NCBI GenBank assembly: GCA_963281255.1
Contig: OY725492.1
Coordinates: forward strand, 5,025,571 to 5,089,570
DNA length: 64,000 nt
Reading direction: 5' to 3'
DNA from: Aphrocallistes beatrix
Lineage: Eukaryota; Porifera; Hexactinellida; Sceptrulophora; Aphrocallistidae
The notes beneath the pieces are model-generated. The model was given only the letters and a program-made list of their open reading frames with translations, was not told the DNA's origin and did not search any database. Position 1 is the first letter of the stretch, and every line of letters starts with the position of its first letter. Positions 10,695-19,983 of this stretch are shown one piece after another. The translations under genes and the position numbers were made by a program.

Positions 10695-10866
10695 CAGTCG
10701 ACTCCGCTTAATAGGGTCAACCGCTTAATCGGGCCACTTTTGGCAGGACCGGAATAGCTCTCACACATATAAGCTAATACAAAATATTTTCGGTTAATAG
10801 GGTTCTCCGCTTAATCGGGGCAAAATGTCCTCTGACCGATGTGACCCAATTAAGCGGAGTCGACTG
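10695..10866. mobile_element. Tc1/mariner-like MITE (CAGTCGACTCCGC family)
   Basis: It is TA-flanked, with the termini CAGTCGACTCCGCTTAAT and GCGGAGTCGACTG. CGCTTAATNGGG repeats fill the interior. A sister copy is at 17905-18086. It abuts the 3' end of the decayed NHL pseudogene. Confidence 0.88.
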
Positions 10867-10879
10867 TAGATAAATTATT

Positions 10880-11650
10880 TCAAAAATAGCAACAGCATTT
10901 AATCCTTCCTGAACAGCTTTCACAATAAATTGTTGAATGAATAAAATTCTTCATTTTATGGAGGAAAAATGTACAGAAAGTAATCAGAGAATTCAACTGT
11001 GAATGAAGGTTGAGATGATATACAAGCCAGAGGAAGGAAGGAGCTTTGGAATCGTCTTCAAGAGTTGATCTGCGTTTGAGAATATTTAATAGCACAGAGT
11101 TCTCTCCACAATTTAGAACTGCTATTCCTCATTCGTAAACGAAAATAATCATCAATTGCGTTATTAGTCCTAATTCTCTTGAATTTGAAATCCAAATCAA
11201 GCACAGGAACAAGTTTATTCAAACTTTCTACAGCAAATAATTCTTCTTTCGATATCTAAACTGGGTTAGAACCTAAAGAAATTGAGAAATTTCAGATTTC
11301 TTCACAACAGTAAAGTTTTTCCATCAGAGATGTACAATTTGACGTAATCCAATCTCTTATAACTGCAATCCTTGCAGAGAAATATTTTCCAAACTCAAAT
11401 ACGAATATCTCCTCCCATACTCCAGTCCTGAACACGAGGATTCTCCCTTCAATGAATATTCTGATTATTATGTTCAATTACAACACCTGGGATGAGAGAA
11501 CTCTTCTCTCCTGAATGTACCAAACACTTTCACAGGTTCAGAGAGTTTAGTTTAGAAGTTTTGTTTGATAATAAGTTCTTGTATTACAAACAAATTGAAT
11601 TTGTGGATACTGGATTTGATTCTCTTTCCCACTAATTTCTTCATCTAAGT
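10880..11650 (-). pseudogene. Decayed coiled-coil/NHL gene relic
   Basis: On the minus strand this stretch aligns by eye with the whole propeller part of the NHL family: the 3' end (CAACAGCATTT), the GTCTTCAAGAGTTGATCTG stretch, the ATTCCTCATTCGTAAACG stretch, the CCATACTCCAG stretch and finally the GAATTTGTGGATA segment. Many stops and frameshifts are present, so it is non-functional. It is the oldest-looking member in the window and lies head-to-head with NHL-1. Confidence 0.8.
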
Positions 11651-12047
11651 CTTTTGGACCAATGGCCCACCCACGATGAATCCTCTCTACGTTCCCTGAT
11701 TACACATATGGCAAATCCACAATCTTCTCAACTACTTTTTTGAAAGCTTCCTCTAATTATATATAATGGATCACTGGTCTGTAATTTGAGATGATGTTGC
11801 AAGGGTCTATTCTATTTCTGTCCTAGTTTTAATTAGCTTAGTTTCTATATAAATAACTGCGTTGATAGCTCAACTCCATTTACTCTTTAATATCATTTGT
11901 TCTTTCAATCTTATATATTAAAACTCAATGGTTTTTACCCAGTTCACTCTCCAAGAACAGGAGTCCAAACCAGGGAACGGGTTTCCTTACAGTTCATATT
12001 TTTAGTTCGTTCGAATGTGAACAACTGGTTAATAGCCCCGGGGACAA
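11651..12047. other. Intergenic, between NHL relic and NHL-1
   Basis: No coding frame is supported. It contains a TATATAAATA box at about 11848-11857, and a TCTTATATATTAAAAC stretch near 11909 that resembles the 5' end of the Helitron-like elements described below, but no matching 3' end was found nearby. Confidence 0.5.
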
Positions 12048-12128
12048 CTCAGTTTCATTTCTATTTATAGTAATGACCACAAACTTCTATGGCTTCCTCG
12101 CCCAAAATGGCTTAAACCGAAAATGAGT
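12048..12128 (-). promoter_or_regulatory. Shared TATA promoter module, copy 1
   Basis: On the minus strand it reads CATTTTCGG, then GGGCGAGGAAGCCATAGAAG, then CTATAAATAG. The same arrangement recurs at 15795-15910 (plus strand, before NHL-3), 58537-58660 and 63177-63300 (minus strand). Here it points toward the decayed NHL relic. Confidence 0.55.
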
Positions 12129-12307
12129 ATGCATAATGGTTTAATTGATTAACCATTCTTCATTTATAAATATCCTAAATTTATGAACAATCCCATTTTT
12201 ATAGAGAAGGGTATTGCCCCTTATGCGTTTACAATCAAGTGCTTCGACCCTGTTGTTGTTGTTGACATTGTTTGTTTGTGTGTTTACTATTAGCTACTAA
12301 CATCTGT

Positions 12308-13549
12308 ATGGCTACACGCCTATTGGAGACATCCACTCCTGACTCAATGGATAATCTATTCATGAAAGTGAGGAAACGAATTGACATAATATTCGATTCT
12401 CTGATTGAGAAAGTGAATGAGAGAAGAGAATTTTTCCTGAGACAGCTGAATGAATGGGAAGAAAAATTCAACAGCACACGAGATGTCCATAACCAATCTT
12501 TAGAAAAGATCAAAAAGGAACGGAAAGAAATGGAAGCATTGCTCTCTAAATTGACCATGGATATGGCTAGAACCTCAATGGAAAAGGAAATTGAAGATTT
12601 GAGTAAAAAAATTAGTGAAAAAGAAAAGCAAATCGAATATCCACAAATCCGATTTGCTTGTGATACTAGAGATGAATTGTACTTGCATTTTTCTAAATTT
12701 GGATCTCTGACTATTGACACTGAAGATGTGTTATTCAAGAATTGTACTAAACTTTCTAATCCTGTGAAAGTGTTTGGCACATTTGGGAGTGGAAAAGGAG
12801 AGTTTTCTCGTCCCAGAGGAGTTGTAATTGATAATAATAGTCAGAGAATATTGATTGCTGATAAGGGAAATTCTCGTATTCAAGTCTGGAGTATGGAAGG
12901 AAGATATCTGTCTGAGTTTGGAGGAGGAATTCTCAAAGAACCATGGGAGATTGTATTGTCTGATGATTCTATCTACATTTCTGATATCGAAGGGCAGTTC
13001 TTATCGAAATGGCGCAAAAATAACTTCACATTTGTAAACAAATCTGAAACCTCTCGAGGTTCTAAACCTGGTCAGCTAGACTATCCTTGTGGCCTAGATA
13101 TCGATGAAGAAGAAATCTTTGTCGTTGAGTATCTAAATAATCGCATTTCTGTATTCGACTTGCATCTCAACTTCAAAAGAATTATGGCTGATAAAGCGAT
13201 CGATTATTCTAACTGTCTGCGAGTGAGATATGGCACAATCTACATCGTAGAGGGGACTGGGACTATCAAGCAATTCTCTAAAACAGGTCTGCTCCTAAGG
13301 ATTATCTGTCCAAAAATTCCTTTCAAATCTGACGCGATCTATCAATTCGACTTTGATTTGCAGTTGAACTTCCTGCTTACAGATTGCAACAACAATTCTC
13401 TCTTCGTCTTTTCTCCTGAAGGAGATCTCATTCACTCAGTCGGTTTCACTGAGTTCGAGCTAAGCAAACCGTTTGGTATCGATGTTAGCAAGAACGGACG
13501 TATCGTGATATCCTTCCGCGAAGGTTCAAATGCTGTTGCAATATTTTGA
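12308..13549 (+). CDS. NHL-1: coiled-coil plus NHL-repeat protein
   Basis: Intronless coding region of 413 residues; start at MATRLLETS, the position conserved in all family members. Residues about 20-120 are a charged coiled coil (KVRKRIDIIFDSLIEKVNER). From about 155 an NHL beta-propeller follows; the clearest blade reads VFGTFGSGKGEFSRPRGVV, then DNNSQRILIADKGNSRIQVW. This is the arrangement of TRIM-NHL proteins with RING and B-box missing, so ubiquitin-ligase activity is not expected; a cytosolic protein- or RNA-binding scaffold is the most that can be said. No signal peptide or membrane span. A TTATTAG just upstream could be the acceptor of a 5' UTR intron, as in its paralogues. Confidence 0.85.
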   Translation: MATRLLETSTPDSMDNLFMKVRKRIDIIFDSLIEKVNERREFFLRQLNEWEEKFNSTRDVHNQSLEKIKKERKEMEALLSKLTMDMARTSMEKEIEDLSKKISEKEKQIEYPQIRFACDTRDELYLHFSKFGSLTIDTEDVLFKNCTKLSNPVKVFGTFGSGKGEFSRPRGVVIDNNSQRILIADKGNSRIQVWSMEGRYLSEFGGGILKEPWEIVLSDDSIYISDIEGQFLSKWRKNNFTFVNKSETSRGSKPGQLDYPCGLDIDEEEIFVVEYLNNRISVFDLHLNFKRIMADKAIDYSNCLRVRYGTIYIVEGTGTIKQFSKTGLLLRIICPKIPFKSDAIYQFDFDLQLNFLLTDCNNNSLFVFSPEGDLIHSVGFTEFELSKPFGIDVSKNGRIVISFREGSNAVAIF

Positions 13550-13769
13550 TATTTCTATGACATTTAATGTAAGTTAGTAGTTTCTGTCTTGAACAGATTA
13601 GTGCAGTGCTATTTAGTAGTGAGACTCCTGTATGCTCTGAGTAATAGATATGTGTTCTGTCTAATACTATAGTAGTCCTAATTAACGCGGGATCGATATA
13701 AACGCAGGGGTTAGAATAGACAGGATTTGGAATCAAGGTTTCATCCAGGCGTATGCAGGGCGCCTCCAG

Positions 13770-13918
13770 GCGCGCAATTTTAAAATCAATATAGATCTAG
13801 GCGCGAAATTTAAATCAATACAGATCTAGGCGCGAAATTTTTAATCAATATATATCTAGGCGCGAAATTTTAAATCAATATATATCTAGGCGCGAAAATT
13901 TAAATCAATATAGATCTA
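13770..13918. repeat. Minisatellite of about 32 bp, five copies
   Basis: About five head-to-tail copies of a unit containing ATCTAGGCGCGAAATTT and AATCAATATAGATCTAGG, each 31-33 bp with few mismatches. The rest of 13550-14241 shows no coding frame. Confidence 0.88.
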
Positions 13919-14241
13919 ATTGAAAGGGGAAAAACCCATTTAGTAAAATGTCGAATTTTTACTATCTAGTGACAATCTTTAACTGCTGCTTCACACTATT
14001 ATCTGATATTTTGCAAAAGTTGCCTAATAGACTCTTAATCTTGAAATTTTTTGTTTAAGAAGACTGCCGAATTGTTTGGATCGTTACTAATCACCATTGG
14101 CTACTTTTTAGGCGAATTTATTAAGGAAATTCTGAGAGAAAAATGCCTTAAAATGTACCTTGAATCTTAAAAATATTTGAAAATATGTCAGTGGTTTTTG
14201 ATTAAAGTTCTCATTCTGTGTTCATTATTAGTTCCATCTGA

Positions 14242-15462
14242 ATGGCTACAAAATCTGACCCCGACACAGATAATGCATTCACGAAAGCGAAGAAACGAAT
14301 CGAGGTAATATTCGATTCTCTGATTGAGAAAGTGAATGAGAGGAGAGAAGCTTTTCTGAAACAGTTGAAAGAATGGGAAGAAGAATTCAACAAAATGCGA
14401 TCCGCCGTACTCGAATCTTTGCGAAGTTATGAAAAGTTGCGAGATGATATGGAAGCAAAGCTTGTTACTACAACACTAGGCCCAGATAGGACCTCGATGG
14501 AACAAATGATTGCATATTTCGAGAAAAAAATTTGTCAGGAAGAAAATCAATTCAAATTTCCAGAAGTTCGATTTGTTTGTGATTCTAAAGATGAGCTGGA
14601 TTCAATTTTTTCCCAATTTGGATTATTGACTGAAGAAACAGAAAATGTTTTGGTCAAGGATTACACCCAAATTTCTAATCCTGTGAAAGTGTTTGGCACA
14701 TTTGGGAAAGGAAAAGGAGAGTTCTCTTATCCCAGAGGAGTTGTAATTGATGATAATAGTCAGAAACTATTCATTGCTGATAAGGGGAATTCTCGTATTC
14801 AAGTGTGGAGTATGGAAGGAAGTTATCTGTCTGAGTTCGGAGAAGGAATTCTCAAGGAGCCATGGGAGATTGTATTGTCCGATGATTCTATCTACATTTC
14901 TGATATCGAAGGCCAGTTCTTATCGAAATGGCGCAGGAATGACTTCACATTTGTAAACAAATCTGAAACTTCTCTAGGTCCTAGTCCTGGTCAGTTGTAT
15001 TATCCTTGTGGCCTAGATATCGATAAAAAAGAAATTTTTGTTGTGGAGTTTGGGAATAAGCGCATTTCTGTTTTTGATTTGAATCTCGAATTCAGAAGAA
15101 TTATGGCTGATAAAGCGATCGATCATTCCAATTGCTTGAGAGTAAGAAATGACGCAATCTACATTGTAGAGAATACAGGTGCTATTAAATTGTTCTCTAA
15201 AGAAGATCAACTCTTGAAAACTATTCCAAAACTTCCTCCTTTCGCTAGCGGTATTTATCATTTCAACTTTGATTCACAGTTGAACTTCCTACTAACTTGC
15301 TCTAACAACTCTCTCATCTTCATTTCTCCAGACGGAGATCTCATTCATTCCATCGATTCTGCTGAATTCGGTCTACAATCACCATTCGGTATTGGTGTAA
15401 GCAAGAACGGAAGTATAGCGATTGCCTTCCAGCAAGGAACTGATGCTATCGCTATCTTTTGA
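14242..15462 (+). CDS. NHL-2: coiled-coil plus NHL-repeat protein
   Basis: Intronless, 406 residues, start MATKSDPDTD. It has the same layout as NHL-1: coiled coil at about 10-115, propeller at about 150-406 with the blade DDNSQKLFIADKGNSRIQVW. The last 50 residues (LLTCSNNSLIFISPDGD onward) match NHL-4 almost exactly, including nucleotides, whereas the middle is closer to NHL-1; this mosaic suggests gene conversion. No obvious TATA was found close upstream. Confidence 0.83.
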   Translation: MATKSDPDTDNAFTKAKKRIEVIFDSLIEKVNERREAFLKQLKEWEEEFNKMRSAVLESLRSYEKLRDDMEAKLVTTTLGPDRTSMEQMIAYFEKKICQEENQFKFPEVRFVCDSKDELDSIFSQFGLLTEETENVLVKDYTQISNPVKVFGTFGKGKGEFSYPRGVVIDDNSQKLFIADKGNSRIQVWSMEGSYLSEFGEGILKEPWEIVLSDDSIYISDIEGQFLSKWRRNDFTFVNKSETSLGPSPGQLYYPCGLDIDKKEIFVVEFGNKRISVFDLNLEFRRIMADKAIDHSNCLRVRNDAIYIVENTGAIKLFSKEDQLLKTIPKLPPFASGIYHFNFDSQLNFLLTCSNNSLIFISPDGDLIHSIDSAEFGLQSPFGIGVSKNGSIAIAFQQGTDAIAIF

Positions 15463-15794
15463 AATTATCTAGCATTCTCTCTAACAATTAGTTGTATTAG
15501 TACGAATTAGTATCTTTAGTAGTTTTTCCGTATTAGATGATTCCCAGTACTCTAATAGCTTGTTGTTTGCACTATTAGCTAAATTTAGACTTTTTATCTA
15601 TAATTAGAATCTGAATATTTACTGATCTTATCGTTAATGTTATGTTAGACTATTTCAGGAATGCTAGAGGATAGGGACAAACTCCCAAATTAGGAATGGA
15701 GTTACCAGAGGATTGATCATGAGTTTAGAATATGGGTGGTCACGAATTATATTGCACTTGAACAAGGTTTAAGACACCAAAACTTAGCATGTTT

Positions 15795-15910
15795 CTTCAG
15801 TGGACAATGGATTTTGCTAACTCATTTCCGGTTAAGTCATTTTGGGCGGGGAAGCCATAGAAATGTGGGGTCCAGGCTATAAATAGAATGGGCCCCAGGT
15901 CATTGGGGGA
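15795..15910 (+). promoter_or_regulatory. Shared TATA promoter module, copy 2, before NHL-3
   Basis: In order: ATTTCCGG (ETS-like core), GGGCGGGGAAGCCATAGAAA (GC-box-like core), then TATAAATA at 15878-15885, about 170 bp before the NHL-3 start codon. The whole module recurs at three other places, listed separately. The binding-site labels are inferred from sequence only. Confidence 0.6.
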
Positions 15911-16053
15911 TATATGAGGGGAGGATTTGAATAATCAAAATAGGCTATTTTGTGAGTTCTTTCCTGAGCAAAATTGGCACATGAATGAATATACTTCTCG
16001 TTTTGTCGAAAAAATTTTGTTTCTAGGGTTGTTATTCAGATAAAACCGTCTTC

Positions 16054-17284
16054 ATGGCTTCACGTCTCGAGGAAGAATCTGATCCAGACTTAATGGAGAA
16101 TGTATTCATTAAAGTGAGGAAACGAATCGAAGTGATATTCAATTCTCTGATTGAGAAAGTGAACGAGAGGAGAGAAACTTTCCTGAGACAGCTAAACGAA
16201 TGGGAAGAAGAATTCAACAGAACAAGAGCTAACCACATTCAATCTTTAGAAAAGATTAAAAGAGAGCAGAACGAGATGGAAGGATTACTGTCTAAATTGA
16301 CTTTAGCTACAGCTAGGAGCGCGATGGAAAAGGGAATTCTGGAATTAAGCGAAGAAATTAGTGAGAAAGAGAAACAAATCGAATATCCACGAATTCGATT
16401 TATTTGTGATATTACTAATGATTTGGAGTTGAATTTTTCACAGTTTGGGTTTTTAATTAAAGAGAATGCCGATGTACTAATCAGGAATTACACCGAAATT
16501 TCTGAGCCTGTTAAAGTGTTTGGTAGATTCGGGAAAGGAAAGGGAGGATTTTCTGGATCTAGAACTGTTGCAATTGATAATAAGAGTAAGCGAATCTTCA
16601 TTGTTGATAGTTGGAATTCTCGTATTCAAGTGTGGAGTTTGGAAGGAATCTATTTGTCTGAGTTTGGGAAGGAAGTTCTACCGAATCCATGGGGCATTAC
16701 GATCTGTGATAACTTTTTCTGAAGTAACAAAGAATTTCATTTCGAAATGGTGCTTACGTACTCTGACTCTAGTGACGAAATCTGAAACTTCTAAAGGGTG
16801 TGGACCTGGTCAGTTGAATTGGCCATCTGGTCTCGATGCTGATAGAGAAGAAATCTTTGTCGTTGAGTATCGAAATAAACGCATTTCTGTGTTTGACTTG
16901 AATCTCAAGTTCAAAAGAACTCTTGCTAATAATGCACTGGATCCCTCTCACTGCTTGCAGGTGAGAAATAACGTTATCTACATCGCAGACCTGACTGGTT
17001 CTATCAAGATATTCTCTAAAACAGATAAACTCTTGAAAACCATCCCAAAGCACCCTTCCTTTTCAAGCCACATTTATAATTTCGCCTTTGGTTCACAGTT
17101 GAACTTTCTCATCACAGATCGCTACTATAATTCTCTCTACATACTTTCCCCGGGTGGAGACTTGATCAACTCGGTCAGGTTCGCTGAATTCGGTCTGAAT
17201 GAACCATCTGGTGTCGCTGTTTGTAAAGACGGACGCTTAGTGCTCTCATTCCAGTCAGGAACTAATGCTATTGCCATATTTTGA
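16054..17284 (+). pseudogene. NHL-3: coiled-coil/NHL gene with one frameshift
   Basis: The first frame runs from MASRLEEES at 16054 to a stop at 16720-16722; the rest of the propeller continues in another frame to the normal family C-terminus (TNAIAIF) at 17284. The break is at a run of five T near 16710-16716, where one T fewer would keep the frame. Everything else is well preserved, so this is either a very young pseudogene or a sequencing error. It has its own TATA module upstream. Confidence 0.75.
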
Positions 17285-17408
17285 TTTTTTCATTAATTTC
17301 ATTCCAACTTTATTGATTATTTTTATGCTTATTGTGACATTCTTTATTGTTTTACACTTTTTGTATTAACAAATTTATGAATTTATTTTGTTTCTTGAAA
17401 TATTAGTA

Positions 17409-17599
17409 CAGTCGAACTCGGTTGGTACATACCTGGATAATACTTTCTTCGGTTTAGTAGGTACTCATTTCTCTGAACCAATATATATCTATAATATAGA
17501 TTTCTATGTAGTACAAACTCGGCTAGTACATACTTACGGATAGTACGCACGTACTAATAATTCCTTCCCGACGGGGTACGTCTTATCCGAGTTCTACTG
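17409..17599. mobile_element. Tc1/mariner-like MITE (CAGTCGAACTCGG family)
   Basis: It is TA-flanked, with the termini CAGTCGAACTCGGTTGGTAC and CCGAGTTCTACTG. It is the sister of 10499-10671. Confidence 0.85.
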
Positions 17600-17904
17600 T
17601 ACTAATACCCGTCTGCAAACTTGTCATCAGATTGATACGCAACAGGTTATATTGAGGTCGAATTTTGATGTTCTGACCTGTTTTAAGCACACTTTAGAAG
17701 GTTCTAGATATTTGATTTTCGCCTATATAGAAACTGGTTGATTTGAGAAATATGGAATTTTTCAATGGAATATAGTTACATTCCTGTGTTGTTAAGGGAA
17801 AGCATTTTGGTGAATTGGGACCATTAGCCTACCTGATCCTGTTGGGAACACATGCCCTATTCACACTTCAATAATTTGCAAATGAACATCCTTATTTGTA
17901 GATA

Positions 17905-18086
17905 CAGTCGACTCCGCTTAATAGGGTCACTGTTTAATCGGGTCAGCCGCTTAATCGAGTCACTTTTGGCGGGAACGGAATAGCTCTCACACATAGAAGC
18001 TAATATATAATATTTTCGGTTAATAGAGTTATCCGCTTAATCGGGTCAAAATGTCCTCTGACCGATGTGATTAAGCGGAGTCGACT
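17905..18086. mobile_element. Tc1/mariner-like MITE (CAGTCGACTCCGC family)
   Basis: It is TA-flanked, with the termini CAGTCGACTCCGCTTAAT and GCGGAGTCGACTG. It is the sister of 10695-10866 and carries an extra CGCTTAATCG-type repeat. Confidence 0.88.
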
Positions 18087-18185
18087 GTAGTTCACAAAAC
18101 CCAAAATGCATCGTAATATGAGCTAATGTTTTTATAAAATGTTTATACAGGTCTCCACTACTCAATCGCGATCGACCGGTTGGTG

Positions 18186-18216
18186 ACCCCTTGTACTATA
18201 ATCTAGTACAAGGGGT
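18186..18216. repeat. Perfect 13-bp hairpin
   Basis: ACCCCTTGTACTA, a five-base loop, then TAGTACAAGGGGT. No tRNA or other known RNA fold fits around it. A short run of AATACTATGT repeats lies at about 18530-18560. Confidence 0.8.
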
Positions 18217-18611
18217 TCGTACCTAGATTATGTCTGGGTACTACTAGTTTTAATCTGATACTATTTTTATATGAATTATGGCCAGGAGCGTTAACTCCCG
18301 ACCAAAATCGTTCTTTAGCTTTGTCAATGATAACCATCCCTCTACGGACCAGTGGTAGCTATTCACTTGTCAAAAGGTGAGGGATGGTAGAAATAAATTA
18401 AAATATATCTTATTTGAAGCTAGTTGGATATTCTAGCTATTGGGTTACTAAGAAGTTGGTTGCTGTATCAGTTACACTTCAGCTCGCCACTTTGTGTACT
18501 TTATCATAATATCATACTATACTATAGTATATACTATGTAATACTATGTAATACTATGTAATACTTCGAAGATACTCTTGTTGTGATACTGTGAGATTTC
18601 ACATACCTTTT

Positions 18612-18862
18612 TTGCATTGTAATGGAATATAGGAAGCATATTCTACAACTGGGTGGTACCTTAGATGCAAAGGAGGTGCTTAGGAATTTCCTTGGGCGTG
18701 AGCCTAATACTGGTCCATTCTTCAGAGCGAAATTCTTGGAGCTGTGAAGTGGTTTCTATTTAGAATAGGTCAGGTGTGAACTTGAATTTAATCACAGAAG
18801 TTCTTGTTTGATTGAGACAGATTTAATGAACTCAAGTCGATACTATTCATAATTTATAAGAG
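18612..18862 (+). pseudogene. Fragment of oligopeptidase last exon and 3' UTR
   Basis: It matches 10089-10330 of the oligopeptidase gene: the final 41 codons (starting EYRKHIL) through the stop at 18745-18747 and about 110 bp of the 3' UTR. It has several substitutions, and no zinc site or other exons. It is a partial duplicate that cannot make an enzyme. Confidence 0.9.
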
Positions 18863-18913
18863 AAATATTTTAAAAACAATTGTTTTTGATTGAATGCAAT
18901 CCTTACATGCAAA

Positions 18914-19030
18914 TCTTATATATTAAATCGCTAGGATTTGTTTGACTGAATTGGTTGAATACTTGAGAAGTTGTAGAGATATGAAGATAGGAGTCAAATG
19001 GTGAGTCTACGATTGAGTACTATTATAGTG
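18914..19030 (+). mobile_element. Helitron-like 5' fragment
   Basis: It starts TCTTATATATTAAATCGCTA and continues through GTAGAGATATGAAGATAGGA, matching the first about 110 bp of the elements at 46910-47600 and 26153-26663. No 3' hairpin end was seen, so it is truncated. Confidence 0.65.
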
Positions 19031-19302
19031 GTGTAGCAAGAGGATTTCCAACTAGAATATGTTCATTTTTATTTTAAAAAATCGGCATTTGATTATGCAA
19101 GTAACCATGATTCATCTTCATTCATACTTGATGGTCAAGTCATAATTGTGCATTGCTATATTCTGTATTATACTTAGAATGCTAATTTGATATCGAATGT
19201 ATTATTATATGTATTTATGTATATTCGCTGGTGAGTGTCTATAGGAGATGATGTAAGATCCGAAGTTTATTTCTTCAGTATCTTCTCACATGAGCTCAGT
19301 TT

Positions 19303-19312
19303 TATATAAATA
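19303..19312 (+). promoter_or_regulatory. TATA box of NHL-4
   Basis: TATATAAATA inside a block (CTCAGTTTTATATAAATAGA) conserved upstream of NHL-6, -7, -8 and -9. It lies about 105 bp upstream of the 5' UTR splice donor at 19418. Confidence 0.75.
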
Positions 19313-19456
19313 GACTGATTTGATGTATTATCTCAACCTATTGTTAATAAAATTCATTCTATTCAATATCCTGCTTATTATCACCAAGATCAATATTTCA
19401 CTGACATTCCTCAGCAGGTAATTTGTTTCCACCATAAAACAGATTTTCCCATAATA

Positions 19457-19945
19457 CAGTAGGACTTCAGTTATCCGAACGGGTTGAGTTGTTATGGAAT
19501 TATATAGAAAAGTTGGTCAGTAGTACTAAGTAGTCATAATGATGAATATGGATAAAATACATATTGATCTAGACCAGCGGTTCCCAAACTGGGGTGCACG
19601 GGTCCTTAGTCGGGGGTGCACGGGACAAGGATTCGTCCTTATTATTAGTCGTCCTTATTGCAATGACAAGTCGGATCAATAGAGTTTTTCAGACTTAGGT
19701 GGGTCCTGGGGTGCACAAATAATTTTTAGGTGTCAGGGGGTGCACGAGGTAAAAGAGGTTGGGAACCACTGATCTAGACCTTCTCAAAATAATCGCTAAC
19801 TTTAGTCTGTCTTAGCGCCTGAAATCGTTTTTCCGCTATCTGAGTAAGCAGCGCATTGAGTAGGACGGGAGTACCCATTGGTGTGCTATCTGATTGATTG
19901 CTTAGTTTGGTCAACCAAGGGGTTCGGATAACTGACGTTCTACTG
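19457..19945. mobile_element. Tc1/mariner-like MITE (CAGTAGGACTTCAG family)
   Basis: It is TA-flanked, with the termini CAGTAGGACTTCAGTTATCC and GGATAACTGACGTTCTACTG. It is inserted in the 5' UTR intron of NHL-4, 38 bp before the start codon, and carries a nested hAT-like element. A shorter sister is at 30328-30580. Confidence 0.88.
19575..19771. mobile_element. Nested hAT-like MITE with GGGGTGCACG repeats
   Basis: It is flanked by ATCTAGAC on both sides (19567-19574 and 19772-19779). The ends are CAGCGGTTCCCAAACTGGGG and GGTTGGGAACCACTG. GGTGCAC is repeated inside. Confidence 0.9.
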
Positions 19946-19983
19946 TATTTCATTCTTGTTTGTTGATAGATACGAGCATCTGT

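Larger units (their letters stand above)
19418..19969 (+). other. 5' UTR intron of NHL-4, enlarged by transposons
   Basis: Donor CAGCAG|GTAATTTG and acceptor TTGATAG|ATACG are conserved in the paralogues, where the intron is about 61 bp (NHL-7, 31079-31139). Here it grew to 552 bp because a MITE inserted in it. Splicing would place the start codon 14 nt after the acceptor. Confidence 0.7.

Noticed and set aside
12235..12780. 181-codon minus-strand frame over the NHL-1 coiled coil
   Set aside because: Similar antisense frames appear opposite every NHL coiled coil; they mirror the codon pattern of the real gene.
18186..18216. Possible tRNA or structured RNA
   Set aside because: Only one stem is present; no acceptor stem, anticodon arm or internal promoter boxes could be found around it.
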